A stretch of 64,000 nucleotides of DNA from Arbacia lixula. Taxonomy: Eukaryota > Echinodermata > Echinoidea > Arbacioida > Arbaciidae. Below the pieces are notes generated by a model. That model saw only the letters and a list, made by a program, of their open reading frames with translations. It was not told the origin of the DNA and did not search any database. The stretch is taken from contig CAVLGW020000038.1 of the NCBI GenBank assembly GCA_963669155.1, positions 21,124 to 85,123 of the forward strand, written 5' to 3'. The translations under genes were made by a program, and so were the position numbers. Positions 1-11,600 of the stretch are shown here, piece after piece. Numbering within the stretch: position 1 is the stretch's first letter; every line of letters begins with the position of its first letter.

Positions 1-76
1 GATACTACTGACGCCTTGCACATCCTCAGTAACTTCACCTTTTCCAGAAAACGCATCCCATCGCCTCCTCTTCACC

Positions 77-1453
77 ATGGATGTCTCTTCTTTGTACACC
101 AACATCCCCTTGGAAGATGGACTGAAGGCATTCAAACACTACCTTGAGCTGTATCCTACAGACGACAGGCCGAACACCGTCACCCTCATGAGACTTGCCG
201 AACTCGTCCTCACGTTATCATCTTTCAAGTTCGGTGACGACTTCTACATCCAACAGAAAGGAGTTTCCATGGGAACCAAGATGGGACCTTCTTATGCTTG
301 TCTCTTCATGGGTTTCATCGAAGAACAAATGATCAGCAAGTTCCCTGGACCTAAGCCTGTCCTCATGAAGCGGTACATCGATGATTTCATCGGCGCTTGC
401 ACGTGCTCCACTGAGCAACTCGAGACTTTCTTCAGTTACGCCAATAACTTTCACCCGTCCTTGAAGTACACACACAGTGTCTCTGATCATAGCGTCAACT
501 TCTTGGATATCACAGTCAACATCACTCCTGTTGGTATCAGCACCGACGTTTTCTACAAGCCCACAGACTCTCATTCATATCTGAATTTTAAGTCCTCACA
601 TCCTCCCTCTTGCAAGAAAGCTATCCCGTACTCACAGTTCCTGAGGCTCCGTCGGATTTGCAGTGACACGCCCACCTTCACTCGGAGAGCCACACAGATG
701 GAAAACTTTTTTTCCATCAGAGGATACCCTACTCACGTGACAAATAAGGCTCTCGAGAAAGCTGCCAAGACCAGCCGTTCCCAGGCTCTTCAACCCCGGG
801 AAAAGTCATCTAATCCTGGCATCCCTCTGGTTCTGACGTACAACCAGACTTCACTCCGCATCGCCAATATCGTCAAGGAGAACAACCACATCATTCAAGC
901 TGACGAGACTACACGCCGCGTGTTTGGCACCAACCCCATCATGCCGGCATTCCGGAGGGACAAGAACCTCCGTGATACTTTAGTGCGCTCGTCCCTTGCA
1001 ACGTCGAATCCTACACATCCTGGTACATCACCTTGCAGGAGGCCCCGTTGCAAGACCTGTGCTCACATCTCGTCTTCTACTCAGATCCAGGGACCTAAGG
1101 GCAGTTGGACAGTTCGTGGTAATTACACTTGTACCTCCACGCACGTCATCTACGTCATCCGCTGCGACAGATGCGACCAGCTTTACATCGGGGAGACAAA
1201 GCGCAGACTGGCCGATAGGATAACTGAGCATCTGCGTTCTATCAAACTGCGAACTCCCGGACTGCCTGTTGCTACCCATTTCAACCAGGGTGTCCATTCA
1301 ACTGATGACCTGAAGGTACAAGTAATGGCAGCATGTACTAGTGAAGGGCAGCGGAAGATACTGGAAGAACGACTGATTTTTCAGATGGGGACCCTTCAAC
1401 CGATTGGAATGAACGTCTCATTCAGGAGCTTTCCTGTATCTATTCCTCACTGA
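77..1453 (+). CDS. Penelope-like RT / GIY-YIG endonuclease, 5'-incomplete
   Basis: The reading frame is 458 codons long. RT motifs visible are MDVSSLYTNIP at residues 1-11, QKGVSMGTKMGPSYACLFMG at about 59-78, and the catalytic RYIDDF at about 98-103, which has a YIDD box in place of YADD. The C-terminus has a Cys-rich linker (CRRPRCKTC) and the GIY-YIG nuclease core YVIRCDRCDQLYIGETKRR at about 358-376, followed by ADRITEH. Known members of this family use the nuclease to nick target DNA and the RT to prime on it. The ATG at 77 is internal: family members extend further N-terminal, and the upstream part lies in another frame and outside the window. There is no sign of a host function. Confidence 0.85.
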   Translation: MDVSSLYTNIPLEDGLKAFKHYLELYPTDDRPNTVTLMRLAELVLTLSSFKFGDDFYIQQKGVSMGTKMGPSYACLFMGFIEEQMISKFPGPKPVLMKRYIDDFIGACTCSTEQLETFFSYANNFHPSLKYTHSVSDHSVNFLDITVNITPVGISTDVFYKPTDSHSYLNFKSSHPPSCKKAIPYSQFLRLRRICSDTPTFTRRATQMENFFSIRGYPTHVTNKALEKAAKTSRSQALQPREKSSNPGIPLVLTYNQTSLRIANIVKENNHIIQADETTRRVFGTNPIMPAFRRDKNLRDTLVRSSLATSNPTHPGTSPCRRPRCKTCAHISSSTQIQGPKGSWTVRGNYTCTSTHVIYVIRCDRCDQLYIGETKRRLADRITEHLRSIKLRTPGLPVATHFNQGVHSTDDLKVQVMAACTSEGQRKILEERLIFQMGTLQPIGMNVSFRSFPVSIPH

Positions 1454-1467
1454 TATATTGTTTCCGT

Positions 1468-1655
1468 CTCTCTCTCTCTCTCTCTCTCTCTCTCCTTCTT
1501 CTTCTCTCTGCGCTCCTCCACAGTTGTTCTTTTTTTTTCTTCTCTTCTTCTTTTTTTTTCTCTTTTTTGTTAATCCCTCTCTCACGTTTCTTTTCCCTTT
1601 CTGTCCTACCATCCCTTTCTTTCATCTTCTTCTCTTTCTTCTTCTTTTCATTCTC
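1468..1655 (+). repeat. pyrimidine-rich simple sequence (TC)n/(T)n
   Basis: This is a CT microsatellite followed by T-rich and TTC-rich sequence directly after the stop of the Penelope-like ORF. Open frames across it on either strand encode only Ser/Leu/Phe or Lys/Glu/Arg runs and are not genes. Confidence 0.8.
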
Positions 1656-2069
1656 CGACTCTGAATTGTGAACGTTTTTATATCTGATATATTCTTCTCT
1701 CTCTTTTGACTCTTTGTCTTATTATTGATTTTGAATTTTCTCTCATTTTTTTCTCTAGGAATTTTACCTAATGTCGGCCAGTGGATTTTGTTTACTCTAA
1801 TGTAGTATGTGCAACTTTACGTAACTACTTGTGATTGTTTTTTGCAGGATCCCTAATGAGTCTACCGCCTAATTTTGATTTACTATTTTCACTTTTTTGT
1901 GCAGGAACCTTACATCATGTCGATATGTGGATTTTACTCTATAATTTGGTTTACCTAGTTTTACGCCTATCTTGTACTACGTAACAATATGTAATAAGCG
2001 CCCCTAGTTTCAGTTTAAAATACGCTCGTTGTACGCAATCATGTTTTTGTGTAAATTGTTCAGTCATTC

Positions 2070-2110
2070 ATTCTTGATAAAGGTCTATGACCGAAAATTC
2101 GAATAATTTT
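2070..2110 (+). ncRNA. degenerate hammerhead-ribozyme-like motif of the Penelope element
   Basis: The string TTGATAAA-GGTC-TAT-GACC-GAAA resembles the hammerhead core CUGAUGA, stem II, GAAA. The GGTC/GACC pair would form a 4-bp stem II closed by a TAT loop. Penelope-like elements are known to carry such motifs in their terminal repeats. The first core box differs from consensus (TTGATAA for CTGATGA), so activity is doubtful. Confidence 0.4.
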
Positions 2111-2180
2111 TCTTCTCCGGCGTTTCATTTAATTTGTTTGTCTTCACCTAGTAATCAGCGCCATCGCATCCTCTATTCTT

Positions 2181-2183
<3 letters not shown>

Positions 2184-2219
<36 letters not shown>
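2184..2219. repeat. (AT)n microsatellite
   Basis: Uninterrupted TA dinucleotides run for about 36 bp in an intergenic or intronic setting. The following stretch, 2220-2690, is AT-rich and has no feature I can support. Confidence 0.85.
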
Positions 2220-2222
<3 letters not shown>

Positions 2223-2689
2223 TTTTGTTTCACCATTACTTCAATTGTTTGCCCAAACTACTCAATTCATAATTATAGAGAGAGTATGCTGTCACTTCAT
2301 CTAAGCTAAGCATTTTTTGTACGGTTCTCTAAAATTGATAAGAACTTTTCATTTACGGTAATTCTAAATTTTGGTATATTGACCTGCCCGTGTGTCATTT
2401 ACTTTATAAACTACTCTGGTCTTATTATGTATCGTAATATTATTTTAGTAACTCACAAATATGATAAAGGTCATATATAAATAATGCATCAAGAACTACA
2501 AATCCAATATGTTGTAACTCGAAATATTGGACTAACACCGTCCCTCTGGTTCATCAGCTTAAATTCTTACAGATTGTTAATGTCAAATACCTAGAAAAAG
2601 AAAAGTTTTTTTCACATTTTGCCCTATTTCGGACATTTTCCCCAATATTTACTACGATAATGCAGTGTAATCCACGACTTGATTTTTTT

Positions 2690-5600
2690 TTCCAAAACTC
2701 CATTATACGATCGAAGGAATGCACATATTTTGGGCGTTGTTTATATCCTCTTCATGACTTGGTATAACAACAATGTGACTTACAAACTTGTTTTCATGTT
2801 ATTGTTTGATAACATACATCAGTTGGTGTTATTCAAATGGATCCTTGCGAAGTCCTTGGATGGCAGCTCGTTTTTTTTTTTGACTTTTTACTTTCCTTTC
2901 CTTTCTTCAATTATCCGAAAGAATACAACCACATGGTGCTACCGAAAGTTTTACTATTTTCTAAATAGTATTTACTAGTAACAGTGTTATTGTTTGATAA
3001 CATACAGCAGTTGGTGTTATTCAAATGCTTTATCTATCTCCCTCTCTTCCTATCTGTATCATTCATTTATTGTCCTTCTCTCTCCAACTTTTTGCTATTA
3101 TAATGTAATTTCCATAAAGTTTTTTTTTTCATTTAATCAAGCTTCGTCTTATTTTGAAAAGCCTTCTCTTTATTTGTCTCTATTTTGAATGGTGTATAGT
3201 ATGATATCCTTAACCAAAATAAAGTTCAATTTCATCAAGCTTCGATGCGTTATGATAAGACTAGATTTAGTAATGTTTCATTAATGTTTATTCGTACTTT
3301 ATAATGATCGACATATGTATTCTCATTACATGTATTTGAAGTCAAGCATTTTGAAGTTAAATCACATCAATCGCGTCAGTGTCAAGTTGATACATTTCAC
3401 AGTTAAAAAATTGTTTCGCCTGCCCACAAAACCTTCTCATTATGCTAAACGCACTACAGCCCGCAACACTGTTCTTGGATGTCCTGCGTCAATCAATAAT
3501 CATACCAAACAAGGTGCAGTGAAATGTCAAACCGGTAAGTCATGCACTTTTTATCCTCCTTGAATCATGCACTTGGGTGGAATGAGAGGGTAGAAACAAG
3601 TGAAAATGGCAATGTTCTTTTTGAAGTGCGTAAATGATTACCATCTATTAAACAAATATTCTTTAATACCGTAATTACAATAGGATGGAACAGATTCCAC
3701 ACGTTACAGTCGGGTATGTCACAGTGCCGTGTGGTATCAGTTGTTTACAGGAGCAGGGATGAAATAAGAAACGAATTCGCATAAATTGTGCCCATATTAA
3801 AACATTGATATTGAAACAAGCTCCTGTTTAATGTTTTGGCTCGCATGAAATTTGTTACCCGCCTTTTCTAGATTTGTGTACATGCAAAAAACAATAATAG
3901 GAAGCTTCTATGGACAGAAAATCAAAGTCCTCTGAGTAGAACATCCCCTCCCAGCTACTTCTAAGGATTGTTAACGTAGAGGATTAATGATTATGCTGCT
4001 GGTTAAAGGGTTAGTAAATGAGAAAAATAAGTTCCCACTAATCTATGTAAATCTATCCACTTATAAAACGAATTTCACATTTGTTTGCCGCAATAAAGTC
4101 TCATTTTGATGAACATTTGAAAGAACGCACACCTCCAAGTGACGTTACAGGATTAAATGCCATAAAAGACTACGCTGTTAAACTTAGATTATATGGAAGT
4201 CAACAATAGACCATTTTCGTAATGTGTTCACAACTTTCCCCCAAACTGCGTAGTAACGCGTTATTGCATTCACCTGTATCTTGTCATTCAGATTCAATGG
4301 ATGGAATGCACTTAGAATCTATTAGTTGTTGCTACTTTGGGGCTTTGGGGTTCTCATTGGTAACGTATTGTTTGAACGGCGTGAATAAAATTTGAATACA
4401 TAACGAAAAAGGTCTATTAGAAAATATTGTTGACTTCCGTACAATCAAAGTTTAACAGTTTTTTATGGCATTTAACTCCTCTGACGTCGCTAGGAGGTGT
4501 GCGTTTTATCTCATTTTGACGAAAATATGATAAAACGCAAATTGAGACTTTTTTGCGGCAAACAAATGTGAAATTCGTTTTAAGTGGATAATTTTACATA
4601 AATTAGTGGGAACTTATTTTTATAATTTAGTAACCCTTTAAGTGGGATGAATTGTGCCCATTTGTATGAGTATATAGGATATCTTTGTTAGAATATATCT
4701 CAAATTCAGGACGATTTTGCAACTAATGTACGTGTATAAAAACGGGAATTGACCATAGTCATAAGGTATGACTTCATCAAGTATTAAACAGGATCAGCAA
4801 AATGTGGTATACAGACAATGATAACTCAACAACTTCCAGCTACAATCAGTGTGGTATTGCTAAGGAACCTTTTTAGGTCGTCTGTCGTACACCGACGGAT
4901 CACTTTCTAATTTCGTTAGAATTTTCTTTCTTTTTATTTAATGCCCCCACTTTTTTGTGTCATCTATATCTCAACAATGCATGTGTCATGTTTTATCAAA
5001 TGTTCACCCTGTAACCTGTTAATTCCTGGCTTTCAAGGATATTACATTATCGTGACGTCATGCACGAGCAATTTAATGAAAATCTATTACTTCATGTAGC
5101 TCTAAAACTGATCATATATATGTAATGAAAATTGACAGGCATAACATTAATAACATGGCAATTTATTTCAATGAATAAAAACGCGCGCGTACGCGTACGT
5201 TATTTCAATAACGCGCGCGCAAAAATTTTAAAATGCTCCAAATAAACTTAAAATTGTTTTGCATGTTTCAGGCAATTTCAGCATTTCAAAAATTTTCGCG
5301 CGTTTTTTCGTGCGTAACGCGAACAGAACGTCAAAATTCCGTTATTTTTCATGTTTCTGACACTACATACATTACATCCTGTAATTTTGAGCCATTTCCT
5401 TGCAATAACAAGGTCGTGCGGGTGCGTCAAAATTGAAAGTTTGCGCGTGCGTCAATAGGTTTTCGTGTGCAAATATTGCAAAAAACATCTCCAATCTGCC
5501 ATAGCTCTTCAGAATTGCTGGTGACCCCAAAATTTTTCTTTTAATATTCGGAAAGAATATGAGATGTAGATGTCATTTTATGTATCATTCCATTAAGTAC

Positions 5601-8600
5601 ATCGTGACGTTATTATATTGCCATATTAGAATAAAAAAATAATTTTCATTTATGACGTCATGAACTTGGTAATCCTTGATAATTTTTCTCCCAATTTTCA
5701 GTATGTGGTGTGTCTATGGTAAAACATGCCTTTATACACACTTTGATTCCGCCATTAGGGTATAAATTTTGATGAAAAGCATTATGTCAAATTTTCACCT
5801 ATTTACGTGTAATGTCAACAGGAGAGGCATTTATTTCAAATCATGAATTGACATGACGGTCGTTCAGCAGGTGTATCTCGCTTATGTTTGAATCTTTTAC
5901 TTTGAAATTTTAGTACATTGTACCCGAGTCTACAAGCTGTCGGAGACGTAGTCTCCATTTTCTAATCAGATGTCGGGATCTTGGCGAAATTTCAGCTTGA
6001 ACATTGATTTCTAAATCATATTAGCCTCTTTTTCTGCTTTACGTGTTAAGTGAATGGGTAGATTTGTGGCTTATCAATGGGCAAGGCGCTGTTTTAAGAA
6101 CGCGAGGCCCCCGGTTCGAATCCTGGTGTGGGTAGGGTCAGCTTTTCATTCCTCTTGCAATGTGATTTTTGCGACCTTCTTTTGTTCAATCCCTCACTTT
6201 GTCATTCTCTTTGAGATTTTCTTTCCAATTTTTTTTTTCTCCTCGCCGGCCCCTTTTCCTTAAATGACTATTAATTATATGTTGTTAGCACATACATGTC
6301 AGCATTTAGGCAAGTCTCTTTCGTGTGTGCTGCCTTTGATTGCTAATGAACAGATGATGTCACCACGTAAGGTCCATGGTGTCACCATGCATTTATCATC
6401 CAATGTGTGTGTAAAAATTTGTCATATAGACCACCTTATACTTGTCCACAGGTATGTCTCGTTGTACTTTTCTTTGTTCTTATTTTTTTTCTGTATTCTT
6501 CTCTAGTATTTGTTGTATCTTTTCAGAGGAGGAAGGGAAGGGGTTAGGCACATATTCTGTAGTTATCATTCACTTAGAGGCATTGCAGGATCATGGAAAT
6601 TGTGTTTTATGATATTACACACATCAAAGACAAGAAAAATATAAAGTAGAATTGAAAGAGTTATATCAACAACATTAATTGATGAAATAACGTTTTATTT
6701 CTTTGGCCTATAATTACACGTTTTCCAGATGGATACCTGGGGTGCTTCAGGGATTACCAGAACGCCCGCCCATTGGCTACTAGCCCGTGTCCTCCTGGCC
6801 CGAACTCTAATTATGCCTGCATAGATAGAGACAACATGACGACGGAGAGCTGCCTAGAGTACTGCAGGACGCTCAACGGACATGAGGTCACCTTTACGTT
6901 TGCCGGGGTCAGAGCGGGTAGCGAATGCACCTGTGGCGTTGACATAACAGAGCTGGGAGATTCACGCCATGCATACTGTGCATACTGGGGCAATTACTGT
7001 GACTCGCCTTGTAGTGGTGACCGAAATTACTCCAATTGTGGTAGTTCACAGTGTATAGCAGCATTCAATAGTAAGTGCTTTTCAGAATGTTGCTATACCT
7101 CCAGTATGTCACTGTAAAGGTAAACGGAAACCGTAAGAAATGTAGTGTTCTTCTGCCATAAAGATGGGTTCTGCTCTTGTTTGATTTTTGGATACCAGAA
7201 AGGAATCATCTCAAAATGTACAAGACTATTCAAATCAAACTGAACCCACGTTCGATGATAATGGGAGACTAGTTGCAATAATAACATGCCATTATAATTT
7301 TCAATACTTCCCCTTCAATACTTCCCTATGCTAGCTTAATTCAACTCCCATGACCATGATGGTTATGTTCTTTTGTATGGACGGTAAGCCTGTGTGATTG
7401 TGGATGTGACACTTCCACAATATGCAACTTGCAGAAAGATTTTCACACTGACAAGTACGATTTTTTGAAAAAAGGGGTTTTTTTTAGATCCAAAGAAAGA
7501 ATGATTCATTTGTTTGAATCTTAAAAGGTTCATCGTTATTAAACATCTCCTACCTTTTAACTTAAAGTCATTTCTTTCTTTTTTGTTGTTGATAAGGGAA
7601 GCCAAATTTAATTGGAAAACTGTTGGAGAAGCATTGTTTGATCGGGAGGTTAATTAAGTAATTAATTTCTTTATTTATTTTCCCCTGTTCGGATTAATGA
7701 CCCTGGTCAGCTAAAAGCTTTTTTTTTTACTCGGGCACAAATCATTAATAAAAAAAACATTCTCATATATTTATCAACATTCTTATGTTTGTCTTACAAT
7801 GATGAAGACTAAACAACATCACAGAACATAAACACTGAATATCGTAGTGTCCCCACATCTCCCATACGTCACCTTACAGGTAATGGGTCGTAATCATGTT
7901 GTCAAGACAACGGAACCCGTAAGAAATGTAGTGTTGTTCTGCCATAAACATAGGTTCTACTATTGTTTTTTTTTTTTTGGATACCAGGAAGGAGCCATCA
8001 CAAAATGTACAAGATTATTCAAATCAAACTGAACCCTGGTTCGAAAATAATGACAGACTAGTTGCAATAATAACATGCCATCGTAATTTCCCATACTTAC
8101 CCTTACCTGTAATATCTAAACTCAACTTCCATGATCATGATGATTACGTTTCTTTGTATAGACGAGAAGCCTGCGTGATTGTGTATCTCACATTTCCACA
8201 ATATGCAATTTGAAGAAAACTAAAAACTTGCACACTGTCTTACAGGTATCATTTTCAAAGCTAAATAAGAAGTTTAATAAACAATTTTTGAGAGCTAGGA
8301 GTGCTTTACTTTTTTGACTCTCAAAGGATTTATTTCTTTAACATGCTCTAGCTCGTAACATGAAGTCATTTCTTTTTTTGTTGGTAAGGGAAGCAAAATT
8401 GAATTGAAACGGTGTTGGAAAAGCGTAGTTTAATCGAAAGGTTAATTGAGTCATTTATCTATTCATTTATTCTCCCCTGTTGGGATAGATGACCGTGGTC
8501 AGCTAAAAGCTTTTCTTGACTCGGGTCTAAACCATTCATAGTGAAAACTTTGAGCCCGTTTTGGACAAAAGGTAAATACGCGCTCGCTGCCTGAGCGCGC

Positions 8601-11600
8601 ATCACCGGTCTCGGCTCCAATTGGGTAGGACTACTCCATTATGGCAAATAGGGGTGATTGCTTAATTTACGGATTATCCCTTCCACGGCTGCACAAGTAG
8701 GACACAGGTTCAAATGATTCCAAATGCAAACAGATAGTCGTTTCGCATGCATCCTCCACACGTTCTTCAGCTATTGACCGCAAGCACTTGTACGTGCTTC
8801 ATAACATAATTTTAGATATGGGGTTGGTTACAGGGGAAACGTAGCATTGCTCTAGAATCTTCCCTTCAACTGGCGGATCCAGCTAGAGCCTAGCCAGAGC
8901 TATCAAGCCCTCATTTCAAACTCAGAGTCAGACGAATGCAAATAAAGTCAAACCTTGTCAGTTTGAAACCATGAATTCCAACACAAGTAACAAGACTAGT
9001 AACAATTAAGGGGTCGACATGCTTTATTGAGTTACCATGTTTATTCCCACAAGTGTGTACGCTAGCTACCAAATTAATCATTTCGTAATAAAGCTGCTAC
9101 TAGTACTATAAAACCAACTTTTTTTTGCACGCGTGGGACCAAGTCTCAGTCACCGTTCACACAATATTCTTTCCGCTGCAGAGTGCAGACAACACCGAAA
9201 ATATGCGTTTATTTCATTATTTAGCGATGTGTATGGGAAATACGCTCCATACAGCATTAAACAATGGGTGAACTTTCAAATATCTCACCTGCATTGTTCT
9301 CAATATTCTGGACATTGTTAGAACTTCAAGTAAAGGAACACAAATGTCACAGGAATATGCAGTTCTCGTCGCTGAGTCGTGATCCGGCGCGTCTGCAGCG
9401 CGTACCTGTCGATTGCGCGCAACGCTCGCGACGCCCCCGCTCTATAATGGAATCGTCGCATTACGTCATTTGCCGCAGTTCTCGTTGCCTTCTTTTCTAT
9501 TATTGTCTCTCATTAGACAAAACTTTTTGGAACAAAAGTGCAACGAGATTTTACAGCCAATGAGAATAAGTCTTATATCAAGTTTTAGTGTGAAATCTCT
9601 TCTGTCAGAAACCGCTCGCCCCAGACTGACTGCTTGCTTCGTTTGTTTTCTGTAGGCCTACACGTGTGTGATGTACATGTTTGTTCGTCGAATTCGGAGG
9701 CATTTCCCATAGACTTTCACCTCAAAAGACGAATGCGTAACAGATTTCAAGCAAAAAGTGCAACGAGACCACTTGATATCCTCGAATTATTGTTAGTTAA
9801 TCATGTGTAGAAAAGTGTTGGCTTTCAGATGCTACTCGCCCCAAGCGAGGATATTTATGCTAACATGTAAAAAATTAGCGATTTATGACACAATGTCACG
9901 AAATCTAACATAAATTTACGTGTTATATCGACGCGCGGACATGCACACGCGCGCACGGTGAGTAAATGTCCACAATGTTTCACTATGATAAAAACAACAT
10001 TCTTATAGTTGATTTACAATAATGAAAACTTAACAACATGACTGAAAATTAACACTGATAGCAACAATTGAAAAGGGCAAGAACAAATATATAAAGCAGA
10101 AGATGCATAAATGAAAAAAAATCCAAAAGAAAAACATGTAAATGACCATCTCGCCACCACATTTTGTGTTCCCATGGTGACACCATCATTAGTTACCAGT
10201 GAGCCTGATGAGCATTGTGTACGCCCCTCTCCGGATCCAACGGACACCACCACTGAATCGTACACCACCATGACCACCAACCGAACCGACGTCGCCACTA
10301 AAGCGTACACCACCACCACGGCGGACGCCACCACCCGAACCGACGCCATTCCAGCGAAACCCGATGATGACTCGTGCTTCCGTAGATCTGACGGAAATGC
10401 TGGTTAGTATACGGGCTTGTGGGTGCTAGAAATACGTGTTATTTTTTGTACTTGAGTAATAGATATTCAGATTAGTATGCAGACTTGCAATGGGTGCTAG
10501 ATATGCAGATTAGTAAAGGGGGATTGGGTGTCAGATATGCGTGTTTGTATTGGGACTTGGGTGTCAGATATGCATGTTAGTATTGGGACTCGGGTGGTAG
10601 TTTTTCAGTCAGCTTAGGAACATTGATACATGTAGTAGGTATGTCCGTAGGTAGGGGGACTTGGGTTCGAGACATGCAGGTAAGTATATGCACTTTGGTG
10701 CTAGATATATACAGATTGGTGTAGGGGAAGTGGTTGTATATATCCAGAATAGTACAATATAGGGACAGGGATGATGCAGGGGAGTACAATAAAACTTCCC
10801 ATGAGGAATCTGTAACTACGAATTACCGTGCTGCTGAAGTTATATTTTCTCTCGGTAAACTTGGTTGATGCAATCGAACTGTTTGAAAAGTTTACTTTTA
10901 CTGATACCATTACGTAAGCAACATCATTAATAGAGCCAGTGACAGTGTGAACTGTCAAATCTGCGATGGTATCATCAATGTAGTTGAGAATGATTTGCCT
11001 GATTGACGAATTCCTGAATGATGTCGCCTCATTGTCCTACGTGTCAAATGAATGAACTCTCCATGTACATAACCTGGAACAGTTACGATTGATACATTAT
11101 AGCAACATGATTATGGCCAATATATTTGATAAAAGCTCATCATTTTCTTTAAGCCCACAACGCAGGAATAGGTGTCGGAGTCGGAGTCGGAGTAGTGTTA
11201 TTGGCAGTCCTAGCTATGGTCAACGTGTACGTCTGCGCACAGACACGCAAGTTAGTGTAAGCTGACATTGTGCGAAGTTTTACGCATAAGGGGCACCATG
11301 CAGATAGCACCAAAATAGTGTTAAGTCGGGACAGGGCTGTTTACTTTAAGGCTAGTTGTCTTGTTTACTCGCCAGGTGATGTTACACTGTGTATGAAACA
11401 ATCAGCCATAAATGATACGTAATTACAGACAGGGTAGCCCATTTGCAAAAGTTTTGAAACTCAGCTGGAATCAGCAGTCTACCCTAACGATAACTTGTAT
11501 GAAATCTCACAGTCATAGTTTATTGTATTCTTCTTTATGCGTCTTCTTCGACCTTTCTTTTGGCTTGTTCTTTGTTTTCCAATCTTCTTCTTTCCATTCT

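Larger units (their letters stand above)
1..2120 (+). mobile_element. Penelope-like retroelement, 5'-truncated by window start
   Basis: The segment holds a reverse transcriptase joined to a C-terminal GIY-YIG endonuclease, the arrangement that defines Penelope-like elements. Frame 1 reads DTTDALHILSNFTFSRKR from base 1, the usual RT lead-in, but the RT core (MDVSSLYTNIP) continues in frame 2. A one-base deletion near 60-75 has therefore broken the ORF. About 600 bp of non-coding 3' sequence follows the stop and contains a pyrimidine-rich tract and a hammerhead-like motif. The copy is probably inactive. The 3' limit of about 2120 is an estimate. Confidence 0.85.

Noticed and set aside
10014-10349. 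Minus-strand Val-rich frame over the stalk exon
   Set aside because: Antisense of Thr codons (ACC gives GGT); the stalk exon on + has matching splice sites in two paralogues.
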